Below, piece after piece: positions 27,428 through 38,446 of a stretch of DNA of 64,000 nt (its first letter is position 1; each line of letters opens with the position of its first letter). This DNA comes from Puniceicoccaceae bacterium (lineage in GTDB: Bacteria; Verrucomicrobiota; Verrucomicrobiia; Opitutales; Coraliomargaritaceae): assembly GCA_018402305.1 (NCBI GenBank), contig JAGYJE010000008.1:62001-126000 (forward strand). Direction: 5' to 3'. A program made the position numbers and the translations under genes. The notes under the pieces are model-generated. The model saw only the letters and a program-made list of their open reading frames with translations. It ran no database searches and was not told the origin of the DNA.

Positions 27428-30400
27428 ATGATTCAAAAAATTTCCTTCGAAGAAGATCTCGAGCTCAAGCGCTTCGCCGCCACGCCCAAAGAAAAAAAGC
27501 CCCGCTTTGAGTGGGCCTCCGTGCTGGGAGAGGACCGGCTGAGGCGCCCCGAAATCAAGATCGACACCGGAGGTGCCGAGCGCGATTTCGACATCGCTGA
27601 GATTGCCGATACCATCGGCAACGCCCTTACGGATCTCCTCCTCTCCCGGCAGGAAGAGGACATCTTTACCGAGGTGAATCGTAACTTCGTGGCCAGTGTG
27701 GCGGAATCTGTCGGCGAGGTTCTGGCCAAGCAAATCGAGCAGGGGCGGGGCCTCAAGCTCTCTACTCACGACATTCACTTGCTTATTGAAAAAGCCCTGA
27801 TCGAAAACGACGCCCACGACGTGGCCCGCAGCCTCATGTTCGGCCGTAACAAGTCGATCAAAACCAAAGAACGCGCCCCGGTATCCATCCGCCTCATCCG
27901 CCGCAACGGGCAGGTCGTGCCCTGGAACGAGGGCAAGATCGAGATTGCCGTGCGCAAGTCCTTCCTTTCGCTCCACCTCGACTCCGATCCGGCGGTGGAA
28001 ATCGCCCGCGCCGTGACGGACCGTCTGAACGAGGGCGGCCAAGCCTTCATCAACATCGAAGACGTGCAGGACGCCGTTCAGGAGGAAATGATGCGTCAGG
28101 GTCACTTCAAGGTGGCCGAGTCCTACATTCTCTATCGTGCCCACCGCGCCCGCGTGCGGGAAATAGAGGGCGTGCCCGCCGTGGAAGAGGCTGAGCAGGA
28201 ATCCATGATCGTCGTCACCGAGGAAAACGGCGAAAACACCTTCTGGGACGGGGTCGACTTGAAGCGCCGCATCGAGTTCGCCTCCATCGGCCTGGAGCTC
28301 AACCTCGACCAGGAAGCGATCGAAAAAGAGCTCCGCCGCTCCCTCTACCCGGAAATGAAACGGGCTGATCTGGAGCGCACTATAATCCTCAACGCTAAAG
28401 CACTGATCGAGCGCGATGCCGATTTTGCCCGCTTTGCCGGCCGCATCCTGCTCACTTTCATCTATCAGGAAGTGCTCGATTGGGACATCGTCCGCGACGG
28501 CCTGGATAAGCTAAAGGAAGCCCACCGCCGCGGTTTCAAGGCCTACCTCAAGCGCGCTATTGAGATTGAACGGGTCAACCCAAAGTTGATTGATTACGAT
28601 CTCGACAAGATCGCGGCCGCGCTCGATCCCTCGGCCGACCTCGATTTTGATTATCTCGGGGTGCAAACCCTCTACGATCGCTACCTCATCGTGGATAAAA
28701 CCGCCCGGAAACACCGCCGCCTCGAAGTGCCGCAGTATTTCTGGGTCCGTGTCGCCATGGGGCTCTTCCACCACGAGAAGTCGGACCGCGAGGACTACGC
28801 GATCCGCCTCTACAATCTCTACAAGAGCCGCCGCTTCTGCTCCTCGACGCCGACGCTCTTCAACTCCGGCACGCTCCACTCGCAGCTCTCTTCCTGCTAC
28901 CTCTACAAGGTGGACGACAGCATCGAGTCCATCATGCACCGCGGCATCGCCGACAACGCCTTTCTCTCGAAGTGGGCTGGCGGCCTCGGCGGTTCCTGGA
29001 CCTCCGTCCGCGGCACCGGTGGCTTCATTAAGGGCACCAACGGGGAGTCGCAGGGTGTCATCCCCTTCCTCAAGCTGCACAACGACCAACTGGTCGCCGT
29101 CAACCAGGGCGGCAAGCGCCGCGGCTCCGGCTGTGCCTACCTCGAAACCTGGCACAACGATATCGACGATTTCCTGGAACTGCGCAAAAACACCGGAGAC
29201 GACCGCCGCCGAACGCACGACATGAATACGGCGAACTGGATCCCCGACCTCTTCATGAAGCGCATGGAGGCCCGTGCCGAGTGGACGCTTTTCCGCTCCA
29301 ATGAGACCCCGGACTTGCACGACCTTTATGGCAAGGCTTTCGAAGAGCGCTACTGCGAGTATGAGGCCATGGCCGAGCGCGGCGAAATCTTCGGCCAAAA
29401 GCGCCCCGCCATCGACCTTTGGAAGGCCATGCTCAAGATGATCTTCGAGACCGGCCACCCCTGGATCACCTTTAAGGATCCCTGCAACGTGCGCAGCCCT
29501 CAGGATCACTGCGGCGTCATTCACAGCTCCAATCTCTGCACCGAGATCACCCTCAACACGAGTTGGGAGGAGACCGCCGTCTGCAACCTGGGCTCCGTCG
29601 TGCTGGACTCCCACCTCGACGCCGATGGCAACCTCGACCACGCAAAGCTTCGCGAGACGATTAGCATCGCGGTGCGTGCGTTGGACAACGTGATTGATAT
29701 CAACTTCTACCCGACGGAAGCAGCCAAGACGGCCAACAGCCGTCACCGCCCAATCGGGCTCGGTGTAATGGGCCTGCAAAACGCCCTTTACAAAAAGGAC
29801 ATCGCTTTCGCCTCCCAGGCCGCCGTTGAGTTCAATGACGAGTTCATGGAAGCCATCGCCTACTACGCCTACGAAGCCTCCAGCGAGCTGGCGGCCGAGC
29901 AGGGCACCTACAGCAGCTACAAGGGCTCCAAGTGGGACCGCGGCCTCATGCCGCAGGACACCCTTGACCTGCTGGAGCAGGAGCGGGGCGAGAAAGTCGA
30001 TGTGCCCCGCGCCGGGAAGATGGACTGGAAACCGCTCCGGGAAAAGATCGCCAAAAACGGCATGCGCAATTCCAACGTGCTGGCCATCGCACCCACCGCG
30101 ACCATCTCCAACATCATGGGCACCACCCCTTGCATCGAGCCCACCTACAAGAACCTCTTCGTCAAGAGCAACCTCTCCGGCGACTTCATCGTGCTCAACG
30201 GCGAGCTTGTACGCGACCTCAAAGCCCGCGGCCTCTGGACGCCCGACATGCGCGACCAGCTCAAGTATTTCGACGGCGAACTCGACTCCATTGAAGGCGT
30301 CCCCGAAGACCTTGTCAAAAAATACACGACTGCCTTCGGCATCGAGTATAGATACTTCATCGACGCCGCTGCCCGCCGCCAGAAGTGGATTGACCAGTCC

Positions 30401-30682
30401 CAATCGGTCAACCTCTTCATCCCCTCACCCGACATCAAGACCCTCTCCCACATGTATCGCGATGCCTGGCACAAGGGCCTCAAGACTACCTACTACCTCC
30501 GCAGTCTCGGCGCTTCCAATATCGAGAAGGCCACCACCAGCGTGAAGAAAGAGGTGCGCGGCCGCGCGGGAGTGGCGACGAATGATACGGCTGTTCCTAA
30601 GAAGGAATACTCCGAGGCCGAGAAAAAAGCCTGCTCGATTGAAGCCATGATGAATGGCGAGGAATGTGAGGCTTGCCAGTAA
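27428..30682 (+). CDS. nrdA: Ribonucleotide reductase large subunit
   Basis: Catalytic subunit of class I ribonucleotide reductase, 1084 residues. It carries two N-terminal ATP-cone regions: a degenerate one at about 35-145 and a canonical one at about 155-245 starting RLIRRNGQVVPWNEGKIEIA. This makes it longer than E. coli NrdA (about 760) and more like chlamydial NrdA. The barrel holds SQLSSCYLYKVDDS (redox Cys), SSNLCTEITLNTS (the N-x-C-x-E active site) and VCNLGSVVLDS (second redox Cys). The radical-transfer tyrosines are in KTTYYLRSLGASN, and the C-terminal redox tail is GEECEACQ. The class Ic-like NrdB upstream is its partner. Confidence 0.95.
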   Translation: MIQKISFEEDLELKRFAATPKEKKPRFEWASVLGEDRLRRPEIKIDTGGAERDFDIAEIADTIGNALTDLLLSRQEEDIFTEVNRNFVASVAESVGEVLAKQIEQGRGLKLSTHDIHLLIEKALIENDAHDVARSLMFGRNKSIKTKERAPVSIRLIRRNGQVVPWNEGKIEIAVRKSFLSLHLDSDPAVEIARAVTDRLNEGGQAFINIEDVQDAVQEEMMRQGHFKVAESYILYRAHRARVREIEGVPAVEEAEQESMIVVTEENGENTFWDGVDLKRRIEFASIGLELNLDQEAIEKELRRSLYPEMKRADLERTIILNAKALIERDADFARFAGRILLTFIYQEVLDWDIVRDGLDKLKEAHRRGFKAYLKRAIEIERVNPKLIDYDLDKIAAALDPSADLDFDYLGVQTLYDRYLIVDKTARKHRRLEVPQYFWVRVAMGLFHHEKSDREDYAIRLYNLYKSRRFCSSTPTLFNSGTLHSQLSSCYLYKVDDSIESIMHRGIADNAFLSKWAGGLGGSWTSVRGTGGFIKGTNGESQGVIPFLKLHNDQLVAVNQGGKRRGSGCAYLETWHNDIDDFLELRKNTGDDRRRTHDMNTANWIPDLFMKRMEARAEWTLFRSNETPDLHDLYGKAFEERYCEYEAMAERGEIFGQKRPAIDLWKAMLKMIFETGHPWITFKDPCNVRSPQDHCGVIHSSNLCTEITLNTSWEETAVCNLGSVVLDSHLDADGNLDHAKLRETISIAVRALDNVIDINFYPTEAAKTANSRHRPIGLGVMGLQNALYKKDIAFASQAAVEFNDEFMEAIAYYAYEASSELAAEQGTYSSYKGSKWDRGLMPQDTLDLLEQERGEKVDVPRAGKMDWKPLREKIAKNGMRNSNVLAIAPTATISNIMGTTPCIEPTYKNLFVKSNLSGDFIVLNGELVRDLKARGLWTPDMRDQLKYFDGELDSIEGVPEDLVKKYTTAFGIEYRYFIDAAARRQKWIDQSQSVNLFIPSPDIKTLSHMYRDAWHKGLKTTYYLRSLGASNIEKATTSVKKEVRGRAGVATNDTAVPKKEYSEAEKKACSIEAMMNGEECEACQ

Positions 30683-30692
30683 TTATAACGAA

Positions 30693-30721
30693 GGGCCGCC
30701 CGGGAGGGCGGCCCTTTTTTT
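30693..30721 (+). terminator. Rho-independent terminator after nrdA
   Basis: A perfect 9-bp stem, GGGCCGCCC and GGGCGGCCC, with a GGGA loop, followed by seven T residues. It begins 10 bp after the nrdA stop and is the clearest terminator in the window. Confidence 0.95.
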
Positions 30722-30722
30722 A

Positions 30723-31184
30723 GGCTTGGTTAACAATATTTTTGAGAGAGAAGACGCTGCGACCATTTTTATTGGTTCTAACAACTTCACTGATGGCGGC
30801 TTTTATTCCAACATCGAGGCATCAACTCGGCTCGATTTTAAACTGCCTTGCGATGCTCACGAATACAGCGAATTTTTAAGCGACTTAACGGGCGTATTGG
30901 AGCCAGAAGAAGACATAGCTCAAAGCCTAACTCAGGATTTGATCAATTCCCTGGTCGCATTGGGTTTAGTCCCTTCTGAATCGGAAGCCAGAGTCCGTAG
31001 GTCTCATAAGGCTGGTCCTTCTTTCAGTAATAAAAGAGTTCTGCCAGTTAATCCATTCGGAGCTGTCGGCGTTCCACGTCCTCCATTAGCAAGTAAGTTA
31101 GTTCGTGATGCTCTTAAGCGGTTGAATAAAAGTCTGGTTTACAGCATTAGTGCGATTGGCATTCTTCGTGCTCTTGCGATATGA
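30723..31184 (+). pseudogene. Fragment of a phospholipase D-like protein
   Basis: An open frame directly after the nrdA terminator encodes VNNIFEREDAATIFIGSNNF and TDGGFYSNIEASTRLDF. This resembles the second PLD-like (HKD-type) half found in some DNA helicases and restriction enzymes, where IGSxNxTxGG follows the active-site motif. The His-Lys-Asp motif itself is missing, and no start codon lies after the terminator, so this is a 5'-truncated remnant. The tail (SLVYSISAIGILRALAI) looks random. Confidence 0.45.
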
Positions 31185-31209
31185 TGAAGTCCAAGCTAAA
31201 TACGCGCTT

Positions 31210-31926
31210 ATGTCACAAAAAATTTCGACCCTCTGTTTCTTAGCTCTTGCAATTTTTTCGGAAAATTTAGGAGCGTCCATTCAAATCACGATTGTGACTG
31301 AATCTACGGTCCGTTCGTCCTTCACGCCTGAAGATATTGACGAGGGAGATCCCGCCAGAATCACTTATTTCGTGGATTACGCGATTACACCAGATGTCGA
31401 CTTCTCCGGTGGTGTCGTCGGGGATTTGATCACATTGGATGTTGTGGCACCAACGGGGCTGCACTTCGAGGTAGCGCCCGAGGGTAGTTTCGAGTTCAGC
31501 ACCTACAATCGCTGGTTTGAGTTTGGGAAAGACGTGGGCAGCACAGGTCTCTCCAATGTCAGCTTTTCCTTTCTCGATCTAAGCGGCACCGTTCCTACGG
31601 CCAACCTGACGACAGGTCTGGCCTATCAGGGGAACGACGCTTCCAATTTTTTGTTCGCGTCCTTTTTCAATAGTGCGGAAGCCATCACTTTTTCCGGCTT
31701 TCGATTTGAAGCCACCATTACCGGAGACACCAATGCGATTACCCTACCATTCTTTGAAACCAATTCTTTTGTAATCAGAGATAGTGACTACTCAGGCCAA
31801 GCTCCTCCGGGTGATGCAGGCATTCTGACCATTGTGCCAGAGTCAAGCACGTATGCATTTCTTCTAGCTGCTATTAGTTTTTTATTTGTTAATCTAAGAA
31901 GGGATCGAGACCGTATTCATTTGTAA
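31210..31926 (+). CDS. PEP-CTERM sorting domain protein
   Basis: A secreted 238-residue protein. The ATG at 31210 begins a signal peptide (MSQKISTLCFLALAIFSENL, cut near GAS); an in-frame ATG at 31150 would bury it. The body is beta-rich with many Phe, Thr and Ser, typical of cell-surface proteins: TGLAYQGNDASNFLFASFFN and ITFSGFRFEATITGDTN. The C-terminus has the tripartite PEP-CTERM signal: PESSTY, a hydrophobic helix AFLLAAISFLFVNL, then the basic cluster RRDRDR. In known systems an exosortase cleaves it. No exosortase is in the window. Confidence 0.82.
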   Translation: MSQKISTLCFLALAIFSENLGASIQITIVTESTVRSSFTPEDIDEGDPARITYFVDYAITPDVDFSGGVVGDLITLDVVAPTGLHFEVAPEGSFEFSTYNRWFEFGKDVGSTGLSNVSFSFLDLSGTVPTANLTTGLAYQGNDASNFLFASFFNSAEAITFSGFRFEATITGDTNAITLPFFETNSFVIRDSDYSGQAPPGDAGILTIVPESSTYAFLLAAISFLFVNLRRDRDRIHL

Positions 31927-32014
31927 CGTGCGTAGACCGCATACTCATGATCAGAACGAAAAATGGCAGAAATTAATGACCGCGCAATCCAGATAGCGGA
32001 GAAGTCAGTTCGAT

Positions 32015-32185
32015 TCATCCGCCGTAACGTTTGAGCAGCTTGCCGCCTTTAGTCATAAAACCGCCCTTAATCAAAAACTGGCGCGCTTTCTCAGGGCTTT
32101 CCAAGTGCCTGCGCGCAACCTTTTGAATGACTGGGATTTCAGCCCTCAGTTGGCGATTGTCCGGTTTGCTGGCGATGACCTTCAT
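32015..32185 (-). CDS. Small hypothetical protein (56 aa)
   Basis: A compact reading frame from ATG 32185 to TGA 32015. It encodes MKVIASKPDNRQLRAEIPVI, then ARRHLESPEKARQFLIKGGF and ends KLLKRYGG. The SPEKARQFLI-x-GF segment and the basic C-terminus resemble short helical proteins that sit beside mobile or toxin-antitoxin genes, but no family is certain. It may be the 3' part of a longer gene whose upstream half is the fragment at 32139-32318 in another frame. Confidence 0.4.
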   Translation of the reverse strand: MKVIASKPDNRQLRAEIPVIQKVARRHLESPEKARQFLIKGGFMTKGGKLLKRYGG

Positions 32186-32318
32186 GCTTATGAAATCCTA
32201 CGTTCGCATCAGTCACCAACCGCACCAAGGTTTTGCCGATCAAGTCCGAGCGATACCCGGATAGTTCTTCAATCGTGGTTGCCACGAACGCTTCGATGCT
32301 GCCAACAGATACCCGCAT
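32139..32318 (-). pseudogene. Hypothetical gene fragment
   Basis: From the ATG at 32318 the minus strand gives MRVSVGSIEAFVATTIEELS and GYRSDLIGKTLVRLVTDANV, which has the look of a real helical protein. It then changes to low-complexity sequence (GHRQQTGQSPTEG) where the frame of the 32015-32185 gene takes over. Probably one gene split by a frameshift near 32185. Not recognised. Confidence 0.4.
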
Positions 32319-32342
32319 CGATCTGTGGCCCTCAAACAATTC

Positions 32343-32760
32343 TCAATAAATCGGCAACAGCCGAGCAGGGGTGTAAATAAATGCTCTTTTGTTGTTGTCC
32401 AAAGCTTTGATGAGTAGTTCCAGGGCTTTATTCTCTAGCCCTGCGAATACAAAGATGACTGATGAATCGCCGATTTCATAACAGTCAAAGCAATCGCCGC
32501 CGCATGCATAGCGTTCACTGGCAATTTCAACGCCTCCATAGCGCATACTGAGTTTTGCCCCCACCAAGGCATTGCCCACGGCACCTTCTTTTCCCTTGTC
32601 ACGGACAATCGCCAGCATCTCGGAAATTTGCTTTACCAGGTTGGATTTCGGGTCAAATTTGAGTGGCTGGTGCGTGGTGGGGTGATACCCACTGTTTCCA
32701 ATTATGGCAATCTTTGATGACTGCAGTCGAAACGAAACCCAATTCACGAAAGTATGAGGG
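32343..32760 (-). pseudogene. C-terminal fragment of an unrecognised protein
   Basis: The last ~125 codons of a longer open frame look genuine: KIAIIGNSGYHPTTHQPLKF, VKQISEMLAIVRDKGKEGAV, GNALVGAKLSMRYGG, SERYACGGDCFDCYEIGDSS and NNKRAFIYTPARLLPIY. The Cys-rich CGGDCFDC could bind metal. Upstream the frame runs into REP-like repeats and loses protein character, so the N-terminus has been replaced. I do not recognise the family; its place among broken restriction-like and antitoxin-like genes suggests accessory DNA. Confidence 0.4.
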
Positions 32761-32820
32761 CCACTCGGTCGGTTGTTCAAGCCGTGGCGGGTGGTTTTTG
32801 CCGACGGCCGACAACGCTGT

Positions 32821-32999
32821 AAGCCCGAGCAAGCGCGGACGCCACGTTTTGTAGTGTCCGCGCTTGCGCGGGCTTGGGTTTGCCAAGCCGATGGTCCTGA
32901 CAGAGGGCAACGTAGCGTCCGCGCTCGCGCGGGCTTGGGGTCCCCGTCGATGTCCCGATCAGCGTGCAGTCCGTAGCGTCCGCGCTCGCGCGGGCTTGG
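32821..32999. repeat. REP-like palindrome cluster, 61-bp spacing
   Basis: Three direct units of about 27 bp start at 32851, 32912 and 32973, exactly 61 bp apart. Each opens with GTAG, then a palindrome (CCGCGC-TC-GCGCGG or a TT variant) and the tail GGCTTGGG. A fourth unit in inverse orientation is at 32821-32845. A GTAG head followed by a hairpin, with inverted partners, is how REP elements of RAYT systems are built. The 28/33-bp alternation also mimics a very short CRISPR array, but no cas gene is present and the inverted unit argues against it. Confidence 0.75.
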
Positions 33000-33052
33000 G
33001 TTTGCCTCGGCGGCTGACGATGCAGTCGATCTACCTGCGATGCCGAAATCGA

Positions 33053-33274
33053 TCAGTAAGGAACTGCCCAAATACCGGAGATTCGGAGCGGCCCTACTTG
33101 GAAGACTGGCAGTGGATCAATCTCAACAAGGGCAGAGGCTTGGCCAATGGTTACTGATCGTCCCTCGATCTCGGCAGCCTTTTCAATAAGCGCCTTTTCA
33201 GAAGGAGAGAAACGAGCGACTAGCTGCTCCGTTTTAAGTTCTTCGGTTACAGTGCCCCTGTTCAATGTGTGCAA
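33053..33274 (-). pseudogene. DUF1778 (TacA-like) antitoxin remnant
   Basis: Residues 1-40 read TEELKTEQLVARFSPSEKAL and IEKAAEIEGRSVT, the N-terminal ribbon-helix-helix pattern of DUF1778 antitoxins that pair with GNAT toxins. After RSVT the sequence diverges (IGQASALVEIDPLPVFQVG) and the toxin-binding tail is missing; no acetyltransferase toxin gene is adjacent. The start is a TTG. Regarded as a broken toxin-antitoxin locus. Confidence 0.5.
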
Positions 33275-33387
33275 CAGAGTAACACATTGAGTAAGCCTTT
33301 TTTCACTACCGCGGTGAATGGGTCGGCGTCCTCAAAGAGGATTGAGGGCGTGGTTACTTACCTGCCAGGTTGCACCGATGCACCCCG

Positions 33388-33906
33388 TCAATTTTCTTTC
33401 GCCCAGAGCCAGAGGAGGTCGGCGAGGCGGTTGAGGTACTGGATCAGCTCGGGGCGAAGAATGGCGCCGGATTCTTTGAGTGCGACGAGACTGCGCTCGG
33501 CGCGGCGGCAGGTGGTGCGAGCTTGATCGAAGAAGGCTTCGGCGATGCTTTCGCCGGCGTAGGTCCATCCCTCAAAGTGATTGTTTTTTTCTTTTGCGAT
33601 AACGAGCGCACCGAGTGCTTCGACGGCGTCGCTCTGAACGGCTTGGGTACCGTGTTTTTCGTGGTAGCGGGCATAGTCCGCATCGTCAGTTGCCAACTCA
33701 GCCATCATCTGAACGAGTTGTTTCTGGATTTCCAGAAGCTGCGCACCGGTCGTCGGATCCGGGCAATGGGCGCGGCAAAGGCCAAGGGCTGAGCTGAGCT
33801 CGTCGACGCGTCCGTAGGTCCTGACCCGCGGGTGGGCTTTGCTCACTCGTTTGCCAAAGAGCAGGCAGGTGCTGCCGTCGTCGCCTCGTTTGGTGGAGAT
33901 GGACAT
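33388..33906 (-). CDS. Cob(I)alamin adenosyltransferase (PduO type)
   Basis: A 172-residue ATP:cob(I)alamin adenosyltransferase that makes adenosylcobalamin, the cofactor of the mutase encoded just upstream. Signature pieces are the N-terminal STKRGDDGSTCLLFGKRVSK (ATP-binding), RTYGRVDELSSALGLCRA and QARTTCRRAERSLVALKE, with ILRPELIQYLNRLADLLWLW at the C-terminus. It begins 48 bp after the mutB stop on the same strand, so it belongs to the mutA-mutB operon. Confidence 0.9.
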   Translation of the reverse strand: MSISTKRGDDGSTCLLFGKRVSKAHPRVRTYGRVDELSSALGLCRAHCPDPTTGAQLLEIQKQLVQMMAELATDDADYARYHEKHGTQAVQSDAVEALGALVIAKEKNNHFEGWTYAGESIAEAFFDQARTTCRRAERSLVALKESGAILRPELIQYLNRLADLLWLWAKEN

Positions 33907-33954
33907 GTCTGGAGGCTCGTGGGTTCAGGTGGCTTGCCGTTCGGAACCTCTCAA

Positions 33955-36123
<2,169 letters not shown>

Positions 36124-36168
36124 CTTATGAAAAAGTGGTTCGGTTTACGGTTGCTTGGTTTTCAGTTT

Positions 36169-38316
36169 TTAAAGGACGCCGAGGCCGCTGAGGTAGCGGT
36201 GGTTGACCTCATAATTGTCCGATTTGACGAAGATGTAGTCATCCATGCCAGCGGCGCGGTAGGCGGGCTCGTTGTCACCGGGGAAGCCAGCGAGAATGAT
36301 CTGCATTTCGGGCAGGGCGGCTTTGATGGCCGCCGCATAGTCGGCAAATTTCTCAGCGTAGTCATCATCGGTGCCACAGACGACGGTGATGCCCGCCTCG
36401 GACTCGCCGAGGGCCGCGACCGCGGCATCCGGCGAATCAAAGCCGGGGGGCGAGACGACCTCAAAGCCTCCGGTTTGAAAGAAACCTTTCGTGAAATCAG
36501 CCCGCGCCTTGTGGCGGCGGAGGGGGCCGAGATTTGTCAGGAAGATAATGGGAGCCCGTCCGGTCGTTTCGGCGAAGCTGGCCGAGGCCGCACGAAGGCG
36601 CTCGTATTTGCTGGCCAGGCGTGTGGCCGGGAGCGGTTTGATGGTCTCACCGGCTTCGACGGAGGCACGCAGTGTCCGGCTGATTTCACCGATGGTGGCA
36701 CCGGCTTCGACGGCTTTGATGAGAGCGGCAACGAGGCCTTCCGGCTGCGCATCGACCAATCCACCGAGGGCTGCCATGACGGCGGCATCGGCCTCCTCGT
36801 CCAGTTCCATGCGTGCAGTTGCAATCTCCTGCGCACGCTGATCGCGAATCGCCTGGTAATCCGGCAGGTCGGGCTCCAGTGGTTTTTCCTCTAGATTCGG
36901 GTAAACATTGGTGCCGATCAGGCTCTTGCGCCGGGCACCGAGGGCGGATTCGTTTGCTTTCGCGGTGGCTGCAAGCATCGCGTGCAGGGAGCCCTGTTTT
37001 AAAGCGGCAACCAGGCCGCCATCGGCTTCGATGGTTTTGAAGCAGGTCCAGGCCTTTTCGGCGACTTCGTTGGTCAGCCATTCGACGGCCCAGGATCCCC
37101 CGGCCGGATCGACCACGGCGGTGAGTTCGCACTCCTCTTGCAGGATGATTTGCGTATTCCGCGAAATGCGGCGGCTAAAGGTATCCGGCATGCGGCTGAC
37201 CTCATCGAAATTACCCACACACATACTGTCGACCCCGCCGATGGCACCGCTCAGGGCTTCCGTAGTGGTCCGGAGCATATTTACGTAAGGATCTTTTTGG
37301 GTCTTGTTGTAGAGGCCGGTGCGGGCGTGCATGACAATCTTCTGCGACGCCGCATCGCCACCGAAGGCTTGCACGACCTGAGCCCAAAGCACCCGTGCGG
37401 CCCGCAGCTTGGCGATTTCCATGAAAAAGTTGGGGCCGATGCAGAAGCTGAAGCGGATTTGCCGTGCCGCTTCGTCGGCGGATAGACCGCGTTCCATCAT
37501 CTCGCTCAGGTAAAAGGCACCGGTTGCGAGCGCGCAGCCCAGTTCCTCAACAGCCGAAGCACCCGCCTGATGGTACGGCAGGGTCGAGACCCCGACCGCA
37601 CGGATGCCGGGTGCGTTTTGGACGCAATGCCGGGCCAGGATGGCCTGCTCGCTGAGAAGCTCAGCGAGCTTTATTGGCAACTGCCCAGAGGCGGCCAGCA
37701 CGGCAAGGGGATCCATGCCTAAGCTGCCTTTAATTTTACTTGGATCGGTTGACTCGCGCTCCAGCCAGGCAAAGAAAAGCGCACCGACCGTGAGTCCCGA
37801 GCAGCCCGCGCGAAAGTGGAAGCTGACCGCTTCCGGAATAATCGAATCGAAGGCAGACTCGAGATCCGCCAGGCGGGCCAGTGAGAGTCCGCAGGCACCG
37901 ACTTCTCCAATCTTTGCGGCATCCGGATCGATGCCCTTGAGCGTTGCGATGTCGAGAAGGACGTTTAGCGCGTTTTGGCCTCGCATCAAATCGGCCCGGG
38001 CAGCTTCGTTGAACTCGGCGGCGGTGCCGTAGGGCAGTTCCTGGGCGATTTCCCACGGGGCTCCCTGATAGCCGGCTGCCGAGGTGCCGCGCAAATAGCC
38101 GTCGAAGCCCGGGAGCGTCGCTGCCGCCGGTAAGCCTCCCAGCACCTCCTTCCGGAAAATGGGCTCCAGCCGAATGCCCTCTGGCGTCTGGCTCGTCATG
38201 AACTTGTCAAAGGGCTTCCCCTTTAGTAATTCGTCGGCCGCTTCCCGCCAAGCCGCTGCACTGCTTGCAGGAAATTCGTTAAGAAGGGCCTCGTTCGTAT
38301 CTTGATTTGTCTTCAT
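36169..38316 (-). CDS. mutA: Methylmalonyl-CoA mutase, small subunit
   Basis: Non-catalytic partner of MutB, 715 residues from the ATG at 38316 (MKTNQDTNEALLNEFPASSA); a TTG frame to 38367 is less likely. It keeps the barrel fold (VSTLPYHQAGASAVEELGCA, ARTGLYNKTQKDPYVNMLRT) and a C-terminal flavodoxin-like domain. It lacks the DxHxxG cobalamin ligand (GLVAALIKA and IFLTNLGPLRRHKARADFTK instead), as expected for the small subunit. First gene of the minus-strand operon mutA-mutB-adenosyltransferase, divergent from the decarboxylase operon. Confidence 0.93.
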   Translation of the reverse strand: MKTNQDTNEALLNEFPASSAAAWREAADELLKGKPFDKFMTSQTPEGIRLEPIFRKEVLGGLPAAATLPGFDGYLRGTSAAGYQGAPWEIAQELPYGTAAEFNEAARADLMRGQNALNVLLDIATLKGIDPDAAKIGEVGACGLSLARLADLESAFDSIIPEAVSFHFRAGCSGLTVGALFFAWLERESTDPSKIKGSLGMDPLAVLAASGQLPIKLAELLSEQAILARHCVQNAPGIRAVGVSTLPYHQAGASAVEELGCALATGAFYLSEMMERGLSADEAARQIRFSFCIGPNFFMEIAKLRAARVLWAQVVQAFGGDAASQKIVMHARTGLYNKTQKDPYVNMLRTTTEALSGAIGGVDSMCVGNFDEVSRMPDTFSRRISRNTQIILQEECELTAVVDPAGGSWAVEWLTNEVAEKAWTCFKTIEADGGLVAALKQGSLHAMLAATAKANESALGARRKSLIGTNVYPNLEEKPLEPDLPDYQAIRDQRAQEIATARMELDEEADAAVMAALGGLVDAQPEGLVAALIKAVEAGATIGEISRTLRASVEAGETIKPLPATRLASKYERLRAASASFAETTGRAPIIFLTNLGPLRRHKARADFTKGFFQTGGFEVVSPPGFDSPDAAVAALGESEAGITVVCGTDDDYAEKFADYAAAIKAALPEMQIILAGFPGDNEPAYRAAGMDDYIFVKSDNYEVNHRYLSGLGVL

Positions 38317-38392
38317 GTGCTGATTAGGATTTAGGCTGAGATTGTTCAAAAGGAGATTTTCTGTCAATAAGTAAATTTAATATAAAAAAATG

Positions 38393-38420
38393 TTGACGTA
38401 AGCCAATCTTATCCTAGAAA
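38393..38420 (+). promoter_or_regulatory. Candidate promoter for the epimerase-decarboxylase operon
   Basis: TTGACG at 38393-38398 and TAGAAA at 38415-38420, separated by 16 bp, lie 26 bp upstream of the epimerase ATG in an AT-rich divergent region. No cobalamin riboswitch features could be found in the 130-bp gap. Confidence 0.3.
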
Positions 38421-38446
38421 TCACTTGATCCAACCAGAAAAAGCGT

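Noticed and set aside
28511-30403. A 630-codon open frame antisense to nrdA
   Set aside because: Same reasoning: shadow of a conserved gene, no recognisable motif, no start signal.
32821-32999. Annotating the 61-bp repeats as a CRISPR array
   Set aside because: Only three direct units, one inverted unit, a GTAG-hairpin design typical of REP, and no cas genes nearby. Kept as a REP-like repeat with the alternative stated.
38317-38446. Cobalamin riboswitch in the mutA/mce divergent region
   Set aside because: The gap is only 130 bp and AT-rich, and I found no conserved B12-box sequence or supporting helices.
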